Source of the DNA: Rhytidiadelphus loreus
Lineage: Eukaryota > Streptophyta > Bryopsida > Hypnales > Hylocomiaceae
DNA: 64,000 nucleotides
NCBI GenBank assembly: GCA_947034895.1
Contig: OX344764.1
Coordinates: forward strand, 71,715,348-71,779,347
Direction: 5' to 3'
Positions within the stretch are counted from its first letter, which is position 1. The number at the start of each line of letters is the position of its first letter. Position numbers and translations under genes: made by a program. This document shows positions 25,736 through 36,404 of the stretch, one piece after another. The notes below the pieces were generated by a model. The model searched no databases, was not told where the DNA came from, and saw only the letters and a list, made by a program, of their open reading frames with translations.

Positions 25736-25815
25736 ATGGCGTGCTTTTTGATGTGGATTGCAAGTTTCTTCATATTGGCCATCTCCTTGTTTTGGAGATA
25801 CATGGGTTTTACACG
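25736..25815 (+). CDS. Kinase-NLR gene, exon 1 (hydrophobic N-terminus)
   Basis: ATG in good plant context (AAAATGGCG) opens 26 full codons that are almost all hydrophobic from residue 3 to 20 (CFLMWIASFFILAISLFW), followed by RYMGFTR. This fits a signal peptide or signal anchor. The exon ends at a consensus donor (CACG then GTGAGC) in phase 2. The acceptor at 26126-26127 (TTGTAG) restores the frame exactly, giving R27-H28. This start is preferred because the kinase exon itself opens with no ATG near its beginning. If correct, the receptor is tethered to a membrane. A cDNA would settle it. Confidence 0.6.
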
Positions 25816-26127
25816 GTGAGCATGAATGCTCCTTAGTGTTTGTTAATGATTGAAATGTGTTTGTTAGAATGAAGTAGCATTCAAATCACAAAGTTCTTTG
25901 TGTGTTTTCTTGTTTGATTTACATCAAAGTCTACGAAGTGTTGTTTTAAACAATTATATGTGTAATCAAATATAAAAATATGTATTCTTATTTCAATACA
26001 ATAGATAAACAACTCTATTTCTAGTGTTCCATGGAGTTTAATTTGTTGAATATGTTTGATGTTTCTAATGAATATTCTAGAGTAATTGGGTTCATTGTAT
26101 CTTGTCAAAATATCTTGTTGATTGTAG

Positions 26128-27679
26128 ACATGACATATTCTACAGGAAAGACAAGGATTTCTCAGAAGTGCAAAGTTTGCATTACAAAAGACTTCACAAA
26201 GTTATACCAAGTCTTGAGAAATGCTTGAAGGCTATGGAAGCATCTTCAAAGAAGAAAGTTTTGAATAAAAATCAATGTGTACATCTTTTGGGCAAACTCG
26301 TATTGGTCACGAAGGAGATGGACAAAATGTTGTCAACTAAGATTCCAGATCTCAATTTCCAATTTGCATGTAAAGAATTGTTTGGTCTTCAAAGGAAAGT
26401 GGAGATTGTGAGAAAAAATTGCATTGAAGAAGAGCGATGGTGCCATTCAGCTGTATTTCAACTCCAGAACAAAGAAACTTTTCGTGAGTTGCTTTTAGAT
26501 CTCAAGTGTTGTTATGATACAACAAGGGATATGCACTTGTTCCACCATCCAAATCCATCAAATAATATAGTACCTATTCAATTTGATGCGGCTACGTATG
26601 ATCAAGTCCTTGAAGATGGACAAGAATTAAAGATGAGACTTGAACTTGTTCTTCAAGGAGAAATCAAAGAAGACTATGAACTAGCACAACATCTATTATT
26701 GCGACTCAGGAATTTGGATCGAGTTGATGGTGGAGACTTGGATGCTTTGGAGATTCCCAATGATTTCAAAACTCCGATATTAATGCAAAAAATAGGTGCA
26801 GGAGGTTATGGAGATGTGTACAAATCCAATTGGTTGGGCCTTGAATGTGCGACAAAAGTATTGAAAGTTGAACATGGTAATCTCAAGAACTCTCGAAAAG
26901 AGGTTGGGATCTTGGCAGGCTTGAGCCATCCAAATCTCGTTCAATTTTTGGGTTGTGGGATTATCCAGAAAATTGATGAGACTCCAAAGGAAGATGAAAT
27001 TGGTGAGATGCATTTGGTGATGGAATTGATGGATTCAAACTTGTCTACCTTTTTGAAGAAAGAAAGAAGACCTTTATCCTATCCTATTGTAGTTGACATC
27101 ATGCACCAAATTGCGAAGGGTGTGTATTACCTTCATGACATGCAAGTTGCTCATCTTGACCTGAAACCTGATAATGTCTTATATAGTTCAATATGTATAG
27201 AGGATTTGGATCCATATTACATATTCAAGGTTATGGATTATGGAACTTCTCAATTGGAGGTTTGTAGCCATCCGAAGCATCCGGAGCCATCCGATTATAC
27301 AATTGGAACATATGGGTATATGGCCCCTGAAATGATAAAAGAAAGTAAAACTCCAAGGTATCCATTTCAAGCTGATGTGTGGTCCTTTGCCATGATATGC
27401 TCGGAGATTCTATCTGGAAAGGTTCCATTCTCTGATTTGAAACCAAAAGATTTTTACAATCAAATACAAGGTGTTGATGGCCCTAGCTTGCGACCAAACC
27501 TACCCAATGATTGTGAAGAGCTTACAATCTTAATCCAAGAATGTTGGTCTCAAGACCCTCTTCAAAGGCCAACATTTTTCGAAATTTGTAAAAGGCTCAC
27601 TAATTTAAGGAAGTATTTTTTGAAGGGAGCATCCAATCCCTTTAGTGATTCCAAGCCCATGGTGAATTGTGTCTCAATG
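26128..27679 (+). CDS. Kinase-NLR gene, exon 2 (helical domain and protein kinase)
   Basis: Encodes residues 27-544. Residues about 35-230 are alpha-helical with no named domain. Residues about 240-525 are a complete protein kinase: glycine loop GAGGYGDVY (249-258), ATP lysine in CATKVLK (K270), catalytic loop HLDLKPDN (369-376), DYG in place of DFG (397-399), and APE (426-428). The residue before the catalytic Asp is Leu, so it is a non-RD kinase, a class enriched in plant immune receptors. The closest style is the kinase of moss kinase-NBS-LRR proteins. The exon ends in phase 0 at G|GTATGA-type donor (CAATG then GTATGA). Confidence 0.9.
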
Positions 27680-27810
27680 GTATGAAATTGCTCAAATACG
27701 AAATTCATTTGGTGATGTTTGATTTATGTCATTTTCTTTAGTATTTTTTATTCATTATTTTGGGTGTAGTTCAATTTTTTTCATAAGATATTCCTCTTGC
27801 ATTTTTACAG

Positions 27811-28854
27811 GTGGATGAACCAGTTGCTCTTCCAAAGGAGATTCTAGTCAATTTAGATCATCAATTGTCTAAAGCCAAAAGACTTTTGGAAATGAGTTAT
27901 ATAGGCATCGTTGGCATGGGTGGAATCGGCAAGACTACACTAGCCAAGGCAATATTTGATGATGTGACCATGACTTCTTTATACCATGCATCATGTTTTG
28001 TTGCAGAGTGCAAGAATTATCCAAATTCTTATGACATATTGTGTAAGATATTACCAAAACTTGGGAAAGATCAAAAGCCCAAGAATTTGGAAGATGCCCA
28101 AGAGATGATGAAGGAACTCTTGATTGGAAAAAAGGTTCTTTTAATACTAGATGATGTCAACAAAGAAACTCTAATGCATGATATTGTACCTCCCAACATC
28201 GTTCAAGCTAGCAAGGGTACTACAATAATCATCACAACACGCCAATGGAATACCATAAAATCATTTGTGGACATTGAGGGAAAGTTGGACGTTGAATTGT
28301 TGGATGAAAAGGCAGCAACAACACTTTTCACCTCTCACTTTTGTTGGGGTGTAGCTTCGTTATCACCAGACTTTGTGGCCTTGCACAAACAGATTGTTGC
28401 AGCCTGCAATGGCTTGCCTTTGAGTTTGAAAGTGATGGGTGCATTTCTCCGCAATAAAGAGAGGTTGCGAAGTTGGGAACGAGCACTACAAAGGATGGCT
28501 AGAGGAAAGAATTTGGATGGTGATGAAGACATTTGGAACACTTTACAAATAAGCTTTGATGGATTGAACGATGGTGTTGAAAAGAGGATGTTTTTGGACA
28601 TAGCATGTTTCTTTTGTCGAGATGTATATCCATCTGGCATATCAAAAGAGACGGTCTTGCCCATGTGGTCCAAAGATGGCAACCTTCCTATGAGTGAAAT
28701 GGAAAGATTGATCGACATGTCCTTGTTGAAGGTCAATGGAGATGGTGACATTCTAGAGATGCATGACCAACTCCGTGACATGGGCCGAATGATTGCTAAA
28801 GATACCAGAATTTGGAAAGCGTCTATGATACCTGAAAGTGCCTTTTCAAGCAAG
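27811..28854 (+). CDS. Kinase-NLR gene, exon 3 (NB-ARC ATPase switch)
   Basis: Encodes residues 545-892 between an acceptor (TTTTTACAG) and a donor (CAAG then GTATTG), both phase 0. All NB-ARC landmarks are present in order: P-loop GMGGIGKTT (579-587), kinase-2 LLILDDV (to 660), GTTIIITTR, GLPLSLK (745-751), a CFFCRD block and MHD (861-863). This is the nucleotide-driven on/off switch of an NLR immune receptor; the intact P-loop and MHD argue that it can bind nucleotide and be autoinhibited. The intron upstream is 131 bp and the one downstream 195 bp. Confidence 0.92.
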
Positions 28855-29049
28855 GTATTGTTTAATTTATGCAATTGACATGATTAGAATTGTACATTTT
28901 CATATAATTTTCTGGATGTAGTTAGTAAACATCCAACTTTATATTAATTCAAGAATCATGAGTTTTAAAAATGTTATAAGAAATTATTCTCATTTGAAGC
29001 CTCTCCATGAAGATGTAATCCATGATAGTTTATGCTTTCTTGAATGCAG

Positions 29050-32004
29050 GATCTTGAGGTTCTTGAAGGTGTTTCTTTGCAAGGAACTATGAAGTATCAT
29101 TTGCCTTTGTTGAAACAAGATCCAAGTTTTGAATTTATGAAACTTCGTGTATTGATCTTGGAGGGGGCTTTCTACGATTCTAGAGCGCATTTTGACAACT
29201 GGAATTTGTTATTGGAAATAGCTTTGCAATGTTCTCAATTGGAGGCAATTCTAATAGGAAACTCTAAAAATTGGTGGAAGCATAGATCATCACCTATACC
29301 TCCAACAAATATTGTAGCTACTATAAGCACAAGGATATTAGATCTTTGTAGTACACGTGCATCACTAAAGATTCTTGATCTAGTCGGGTTTGATTTCCTC
29401 AAACACTTACCGAACAAATTTGCGTCTAGCAATACCTTATTGAGATTAAATTTGAGTAATAGTTTCAGCTTAGAGGCTTTGCCAAAGGAAGTAGGGACCT
29501 TGTCTTCCTTGACTTCTCTCATTTTAAATAACTGTCAGAGCTTGACAACCTTGCCAAAAGAAGTAGGGAACTTGTCATCTTTGACCACCCTAAATTTGGA
29601 AAGATGTTCAAGCTTGGTGGCGTTGCCAAAGGAAGTAGGGAACTTGTCTTCCTTGACCACTCTAGATTTGAATGATTGTTCAAGCTTGGTGGCCTTGCCA
29701 ATGGAAGTAGGGAACTTGTCTTCCTTGACCACTCTAGATTTGGAAGGATGTTCAAGCTTGGTGGCCTTGCCAAAAGAAGTTGGGAATTTGTCTTCCATAA
29801 CCACTCTACATTTGGAAGGATGTTCAAGCTTGGTGGCCTTGCCAAAGGAAGTAGGGAGCTTGTCTTCCTTGACCACTCTCTATTTGCAAGGATGTTCAAG
29901 CTTGGTGGCCTTGCCAAAGGAAGTAGGGAACTTGTCTTTGTTGACCAATCTAAATTTGAATGGATGTTCAAGCTTGGTGGCCTTGCCAAAGGAAGTAGGG
30001 AACTTGTCTTCCTTAACTACTCTAAATTTGGAAGGATGTTCAAGCTTGGTGGCCTTGCCAAAGGAAGTAGGGAACTTGTCTTCCTTGACCACTTTAGATT
30101 TGGAAGGATGTTCAAGCTTGGTGGCCTTGCCAAAGGAAGTAGGGAAATTGACTTCCTTGACCACTCTCTATTTAGAAGGATGTTCAAGCTTGGTGGCCTT
30201 GCCAAACGATGTAGGGAACTTGTCTTTCTTGACCACCCTCTATTTGATTGGATGTTCAAGCTTGGTGACCTTGCCAAAGGAAGTAGGGAACTTGTCTTCT
30301 TTGGCCACTCTCAATTTGCAAGGATGTTCAAGCTTGGTGGCCTTGCCAGAGGAAGTAGGGAACTTGTCTTCCTTGACCAATCTCTATTTGCAAGCATGTT
30401 CAAGCTTGGTGGCCTTGCCAAACGATGTAGGGAACTTGTCTTTCTTGACCACCCTCTATTTGATTGGATGTTCAAGCTTGGTGACCTTGCCAAAGGAAGT
30501 AGGGAACTTGTCTTCCTTGACCACTCTCTATTTGGACCGATGCTCAAGCTTGGTGGCCTTGCCAATAGAAGTAGGGAACTTGTCTTCCTTGACCAACCTC
30601 TATTTGCAAAGATGTTCAAGCTTGGTGGCCTTGCCAAAGGAAGTAGGGAGCTTGTCTTCCTTGACCACTCTCTATTTGCAAGGATGTTCAAGCTTGGTGG
30701 CCTTGCCAAAGGAAGTAGGGAACTTGTCTTTGTTGACCAATCTAAATTTGAATGGATGTTCAAGCTTGGTGGCCTTGCCAAAGGAAGTAGGGAACTTGTC
30801 TTCCTTAACTACTCTAAATTTGGAAGGATGTTCAAGCTTGGTGGCCTTGCCAAAGGAAGTAGGGAACTTGTCTTCCTTGACCACTCTAGATTTGAACGGA
30901 TGTTCAAGCTTGGTGGCCTTGCCAAAGGAAGTAGGGAACTTGTCTTCCTTGACCACTCTCTATTTGATTGGATGTTCAAGCTTGGTGGCCTTGCCAAAGG
31001 AAGTAGGGAACTTGTCTTCCGTGACCACTCTCTATTTGGAAGGATGTTCAAGCTTGGTGGCCTTGCCAAAGGAAGTAGGGAACTTGACTTCCTTGACCAA
31101 TCTAAATTTCAATGGATCTTCAAGCTTGGTGGCCTTGCCAAAGGAAGTAGGGAACTTGTCTTCCTTAACCACTCTTAATTTGAAAGGATGGACAAGCTTG
31201 GTGGCCTTGCCAAAGGAAGTAGGGAACTTGTCTTCCTTGACCACTCTAGATTTGGAAGGATGTTCAAGCTTGGTGGCCTTGCCAAAGGAAGTAGGGAACT
31301 TGTCTTTCTTGACCACCCTCTATTTGATTGGATGTTCAAGCTTGGTGGCCTTGCCAAAGGAAGTAGGGAACTTGTCTTCCGTGACCACTCTCTATTTGCA
31401 AGGATGTTCAAGCTTGGTGGCGTTGCCAAAGGAAGTAGGGAACTTGTCTTTCTTGACCACCCTCTATTTGATTGGATGTTCAAGCTTGGTGACCTTGCCA
31501 AAGGAAGTAGGGAACTTGTCTTCCGTGACCACTCTCTATTTGCAAGGATGTTCAAGCTTGGTGGCGTTGCCAAAGGAAGTAGGGAACTTGTCTTCCTTGA
31601 CCAATCTAAATTTCAATGGATGTTCAAGCTTGGTGGCCTTGCCAAAGGAAGTAGGGAACTTGTCTTCCTTGGCCAATCTCTATTTGCAAGGATGTTCAAG
31701 CTTGGTTTCCTTGCCAAAGGAAGTAGGGAACTTGTCTTCCTTGACCACTCTCTATTTGCAAGGATGTTCAAGCTTGGTGGCCTTGCCAGAGGAAGTAGGG
31801 AACTTGTCATCCTTGACCAATCTAAATTTGAATGGATGTTCACGCTTGGTGGCATTGCCAAAGGAAGTTGGGAACTTGTCTTCCTTGACCACTCTACATT
31901 TGGAAGGATGTTCAAGCTTGGTGGCCTTGCCAAAGGAAGTAGGGAACTTGTCTTCCTTGACCAACTTAGGTTTTAAAGAATACTCAAATTTGGAAGCATT
32001 GTAA
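29050..32004 (+). CDS. Kinase-NLR gene, exon 4 (LRR domain to first stop)
   Basis: Starts after acceptor GAATGCAG in phase 0. About 140 residues of irregular linker and degenerate LRRs (to LRLNLSNSFSLEALPKEVG) lead into about 35 near-identical 24-residue LRRs with the pattern LPKEVGNLSSLTTL.L.GCSSLVA. The frame closes at TAA 32002-32004 after EYSNLEAL. The joined product of exons 1-4 is 1876 residues. LRRs sense ligand or hold the receptor off; such identical repeats suggest recent expansion or gene conversion. No frameshift was seen in this exon. Neighbouring sequence continues as LRR in the same frame after the stop (see next entry). Confidence 0.85.
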   Translation, partial: DLEVLEGVSLQGTMKYHLPLLKQDPSFEFMKLRVLILEGAFYDSRAHFDNWNLLLEIALQCSQLEAILIGNSKNWWKHRSSPIPPTNIVATISTRILDLCSTRASLKILDLVGFDFLKHLPNKFASSNTLLRLNLSNSFSLEALPKEVGTLSSLTSLILNNCQSLTTLPKEVGNLSSLTTLNLERCSSLVALPKEVGNLSSLTTLDLNDCSSLVALPMEVGNLSSLTTLDLEGCSSLVALPKEVGNLSSITTLHLEGCSSLVALPKEVGSLSSLTTLYLQGCSSLVALPKEVGNLSLLTNLNLNGCSSLVALPKEVGNLSSLTTLNLEGCSSLVALPKEVGNLSSLTTLDLEGCSSLVALPKEVGKLTSLTTLYLEGCSSLVALPNDVGNLSFLTTLYLIGCSSLVTLPKEVGNLSSLATLNLQGCSSLVALPEEVGNLSSLTNLYLQACSSLVALPNDVGNLSFLTTLYLIGCSSLVTLPKEVGNLSSLTTLYLDRCSSLVALPIEVGNLSSLTNLYLQRCSSLVALPKEVGSLSSLTTLYLQGCSSLVALPKEVGNLSLLTNLNLNGCSSLVALPKEVGNLSSLTTLNLEGCSSLVALPKEVGNLSSLTTLDLNGCSSLVALPKEVGNLSSLTTLYLIGCSSLVALPKEVGNLSSVTTLYLEGCSSLVALPKEVGNLTSLTNLNFNGSSSLVALPKEVGNLSSLTTLNLKGWTSLVALPKEVGNLSSLTTLDLEGCSSLVALPKEVGNLSFLTTLYLIGCSSLVALPKEVGNLSSVTTLYLQGCSSLVALPKEVGNLSFLTTLYLIGCSSLVTLPKEVGNLSSVTTLYLQGCSSLVALPKEVGNLSSLTNLNFNGCSSLVALPKEVGNLSSLANLYLQGCSSLVSLPKEVGNLSSLTTLYLQGCSSLVALPEEVGNLSSLTNLNLNGCSRLVALPKEVGNLSSLTTLHLEGCSSLVALPKEVGNLSSLTNLGFKEYSNLEAL

Positions 32005-34313
32005 AAGGAAGTTGGAATCTTGTCGTTCTTGACCAGTCTAAATTTGCGTTTGTGTTCAAGTTTGGTGGCCTTCCGAAATGAAGTAGGGAACTTGACTTCT
32101 CTGACCACTTTCTATTTGGAACGATGTTCAAGCTTGTTGGCCTTGCCAAAGGAAGTAGAGAACTTGTCTTCCTTGACCCCTCTCTATTGGCGTTCGTGTT
32201 CAAGCTTGGTGGCCTTGCCAAATGATGTAGGGAACTTGTCTTCCTTAACCACTCTGAATTTGGAAGGATGTTCAAGCTTGGTGGCCTTGCCAAAGGAAGT
32301 AGCGAACTTGACTTCCTTGACAACTCTACGTTTGCAAGGATGTTCAAGCTTGGTGGCGTTGCCAAAGGAAGTAGGGAACTTGTCTTCCTTGACCACTCTC
32401 TATTTGCGAGGATGTTCAAGCTTGATGCCCTTGCCAAAGGAAGTAGGGAACTTGTCTTCCTTGAGCACTCTCTATTTGATTGGATGTTCAAGCATGGTAG
32501 CCATGCGAAAGGAAGTAGGGAACTTGTCTTCCTTGACCAATCTCTATTTGCAAGGATGTTCAAGCTTGGTGGCCTTGCCAAAGGAAGTAGGGAATTTGTC
32601 TTCCTTGACCACTCTAAATTTGGAAAGATGTTCAAGCTTGGTGGCCTTGCCAAACGATGTAGGGAACTTGTCTTCCCTGACCACTCTCTATTTGGAAGGA
32701 TGTTCAAGCTTGGTGGCCTTGCCAAAGGAAGTTTGGAACTTGTCTTCCTTGACCACTCTCTATTTGGAACGATGTTTAAACTTGGTGGCCTTGCCAAAGG
32801 AAGTAGGGAACTTGTCTTCCTTGAGAACTCTCTATTTGATTGGATGTTCAAGCTTGGTAGCCTTGCCAAAGGAAGTAGGGAACTTGTCTTCCTTGACCAA
32901 TCTAAATTTGAAAGGATGTTCACGCTTGGTGGCCTTGCCAAAGGAAGTAGCGAACTTGACTTCCTTGACAATTCTACGTTTGGAAGGTTGTTCAAGCTTG
33001 GTGTCCTTGCCAAAGGAAGTAGCGAACTTGACTTCCTTGACAACTCTACGTTTGGAAGAATGTTGAAGCTTGGTGGCCTTGCCAAACGATGTAGGGAACT
33101 TGTCTTCCTTGACCACTCTCTATTTGATAGGATGTTCAAGCTTGGTGGCCTTGCCAAATGATGTAGGGAACTTGTCTTCCTTGAGCATTCTACGTTTGGA
33201 AGGATGTTCAAGCTTGGTGGCCTTGCCAAAGGAAGTAGGGAACTTGTCTTCCTTAACCACTCTAAATTTGGTAGGATGTTCAAGTTTGGTGGCCTTGCCA
33301 AAGGAAGTAGGGAACGTGTCTTCCTTAACCACTCTAAATTTGGAAGCATGTTCAAGCCTGGTGGCCTTGCCAAAGGAAGTAGGGAACTTGTCTTCCGTGA
33401 CCACTCTACATTTGGAAGGATGTTCAAGCTTGGTGGCCTTGCCAAAGGAAGTAGGGAACTTGTCTTCCTTGACCATCTTAGGTTTTAAAGAATACTCAAG
33501 TTTGGAAGCATTGTAAAAGGAAGTAGGGATCTTGTCGTCCTTGACCACTCTAAATTTGCGTTTGTGTTCAAGTTTGGTGGCCTTCCGAAATGAAGTAGGG
33601 AACTTGACTTCCCTGACCACTCTCTATTTGGAACGATGTTCAAGTTTGGTGGCCTTGCCAAAGGAAGTAGGGAACTTGTCTTCCTTGACCTCTCTCTATT
33701 TGCGTTCATGTTCAAGCTTGGTGGCCTTGCCAAAGGAAGTAGGGACCTTGTCTTCCTTAACCACCCTAAATTTGGAACGATGTTCAAGCTTGGTGGCCTT
33801 GCCAAAGGAAGTAGCGAACTTGACTTCCTTGACAACTCTACGTTTGGAAGGTTGTTCAAGCTTGGTGTCCTTGCCAAAGGAAGTAGCGAACTTGACTTCC
33901 TTGACAACTCTACGTTTGGAAGGATGTTCAAGCTTGGGGGCCTTGCCAAACGATGTAGGGAACTTGTCTTCCTTGACCACTCTCTATTTGATAGGATGTT
34001 CAAGCTTGGTGGCCTTGCCAAATGATGTAGGGAACTTGTCTTCCTTGACCACCCTCTATTTGATTGGATGTTCAAGCTTGGTGGCCTTGTCAAAGGAAGT
34101 ACGGAACTTGTCTTCCTTGATCAATCTAAATTTGAAAGGATGTTTAAGCTTGGTGGCCTTGCCAAACGATGTAGAGAACTTGTCTTCCTTGACCACCCTC
34201 TATTTGATTGGATGTTCAAGCTTGGTGGCCTTGCCAAAGGAAGTAGGGAACTTGTCTTCCTTGACCACTCTACATTTGGAAGGATGTTCAAGCTTGGTGG
34301 CCTTTGTGAGTAG
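29470..34313. repeat. 72-bp coding tandem array, about 67 units
   Basis: Each unit encodes one 24-residue LRR and most units differ at only a few bases, with hot spots at the positions encoding the variable residues (Y/N/D/H L and Q/E/N/I/R before GCSS). There is higher-order structure: the block beginning TTTTAAAGAATACTC at 31971 recurs at 33483, an offset of 1512 bp, exactly 21 units. Shorter offsets of 216 bp (3 units) occur near 30236/30452. This is the signature of unequal crossing-over in phase with the repeat. Confidence 0.9.
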
Positions 34314-34326
34314 GTTTTTTGCCTAA
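32005..34326 (+). pseudogene. In-frame LRR extension beyond the first stop
   Basis: The same reading frame continues as about 32 more LRRs to 34326, broken only by TAA (32002-32004), TGA (33067-33069) and TAA (33514-33516). The two TAA stops sit at the same place in the 1512-bp duplicated block, so one stop was copied. TGA arose in a TGTTCAAGC context as TGTTGAAGC. The last frame ends shortly after a sequence that matches a donor (TTT then GTGAGT at 34306), so the original gene may have had a further exon. The segment is either dead tail, or translated in alleles lacking the stops. Confidence 0.6.
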
Positions 34327-34759
34327 GCTAAGACAAACAACCCTAGGGATAGAGTATAGGGATTCTTTGGAAAAGGTTAAATAAGTCTATCGTTGAGGCA
34401 TCTAAGTTCACTTTTCAAATAGGAATAATTTCTATTTTATTTTATTCACAAATATGCACATTATTTCTAAATTTGTATTCTCAGCAGTCCATTACCAATG
34501 GATGTAGAGACAATGTTGGGGTCACAGTCCTACCTAGACCCTATGTAAGGTAGGCAATAATTCAGGCAAATATTCTTGGCTGGGCAAATTTTCAAATGCA
34601 TGATCTACATGGACTTGTATATATATATATATAGTATAATTCTTTATTTGTTCCATTTATGTTTTGGGCAAATTATCCATCCGTCAATTCATTTAATTTT
34701 GTGTATTAGAAATGTAAATTTTCGCTAATCCGTATGGCAAATTATCTCGAGTGAAGATA
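34327..34759. other. Non-coding spacer after the LRR array
   Basis: AT-rich, includes a short TA run near 34617-34635. Contains no supported gene; may be the 3' untranslated region or a last intron of the kinase-NLR gene. Confidence 0.4.
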
Positions 34760-36358
34760 GTTTGTTAGACAAACTCCCTGTAGATTAATGCTGATTAGCC
34801 AGCTCGTTCAGGCAAATCGTCTGTTTTGTTATCTCTCTGTAGTTTCAATCCACGCTTCCTCGATCTCTCAGTCGCACAATCGTTTATTTGCCAAACAAAC
34901 AAGAGATGAGAAAACAGTGGCAATCAGTACTCACATGAAATCATACCATCCACAACAACCAACAAGCCTTACAGAGTGATAGCCAGTACCGCAAATCTTC
35001 TTGAAGAGGTTGATATAGAAATCTCCGTTCAATTACCTTACATACTTTATGACCTCCGTTTACAAGTTTATACACACACAAACCTTACCAGAAGTTATCG
35101 TTCGATTTGCCTGAAGATCGGCATCGAAAATTGACTCTTCTTCGATGTTGTAATCTACTGATCAATTATACAGTGACCTGTTTCGGTGGAAATTCTTCAA
35201 ACCTAATTGCTACTCGCCATTCTAATTTTCAATTGATGATAGATCCGGTATGTACACCCTTAATCAGTTGTGATCGATTATTGACCCTAGCATCTCCTAC
35301 CGGACATTCACATAATATGAATTTTTAATCCATACACATGTTATGTACACCTATATTAACAACTGGCTATAAACAATTACGTGCATTTTACCATATTGTT
35401 GACCGATTCCCAGACGCACCACCATTATACACAGACTTTGGCAATTTATACTACAGATCCCATGCATCCTACTTAACGCATGATCAATTTGACAAATAGC
35501 CTTATACAACCAGAGCTTCGTGTCATTGAAACTTAATCATCCTGCATACCAACCTTGCTTAAAAATAATTACCAAACAGTATATACATCCCCGATCTTAA
35601 CAAAATGCAAATAGCCTTGAAACATCACAAAGCTAAAAAGAAAATCAATCTTGGATCACACCGGCAACTTGCCTTGATACTACAGCTCACTTTGCGATAG
35701 AGCACCAGGATCAAATCGCCCTATACGGTAATACCAGATACACAACAAATAATCAAAACTTGATCAAGCAAAACATGATAATGAATCCACTTACTATCAC
35801 CATCTGTCCAACTCAATCGTCCACTTGACAGGCTATTCTTCACTGCCCACGCTGCTAATTCGCAACTTCATTCCCAGTATCGTAATCTCCAGTCCCCAGA
35901 ATAATTGCCATAACAAACTCTTTCACTGGTAGTTAGATAATTTGCAAACCCATAATTTCACACATTCCTACTACGACCAACCCAGTTCAATAGCAAATAA
36001 TTATACACAACACAATTTAAGAATTGCAATTATATTTCAAGAAATGCACTAGTACATGAGCCATACATGTAAAGTTTTGCCTATTATGAACTGGAGGAGA
36101 AAAGCCAATGTTTGGCGCTATATAGCCTTTGCACAACCGCCTGAAAACTCCTCGGATATTGGCTATCAACAGTTGCCAAGGAATCTAACTCCTTTCTAAT
36201 TTAGTCTATTAGCCTTTTAATAGTCAAAACTACAATTTCCCCATTCACATCTAATAAGCCTAGTTTTATCACTTCAAACCAGTAATTAGCTAACTTGTTC
36301 TAATAAAAAAACTTGCACTCATCAAAAGGCAATTTTAATCAAAATTTCAGCATTCACA
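34760..36358 (-). mobile_element. Probable LTR of a retrotransposon (minus orientation)
   Basis: Composition shifts abruptly to C-rich on the plus strand. Read on the minus strand, a purine tract (AAGTTGGGGGC, about 36361-36371) is followed by TGTGAATG at 36358, the usual order of polypurine tract and 3' LTR start. A TATA-like CTATATAGCGC sits at about 36115-36127. Coding remnants lie immediately upstream in element orientation. The left boundary is uncertain and the second LTR was not found, so the element is incomplete or truncated. Confidence 0.4.
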
Positions 36359-36404
36359 TAGCCCCCAACTTAGCAGTATTGACGTCCTCATCAATAATAC
36401 TTCG

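Noticed and set aside
28335..28874. 179-codon minus-strand frame
   Set aside because: Antisense of the NB-ARC exon.
29676..31178. 500-codon plus-strand frame rich in MFKLGGLAKGSREL
   Set aside because: It is another frame of the 72-bp LRR repeat; the LRR frame is the one joined in phase to the NB-ARC exon.
31973..33445. 490-codon minus-strand frame rich in LARPPSLNILPN
   Set aside because: Antisense shadow of the same repeat, with no splice signals or domain.
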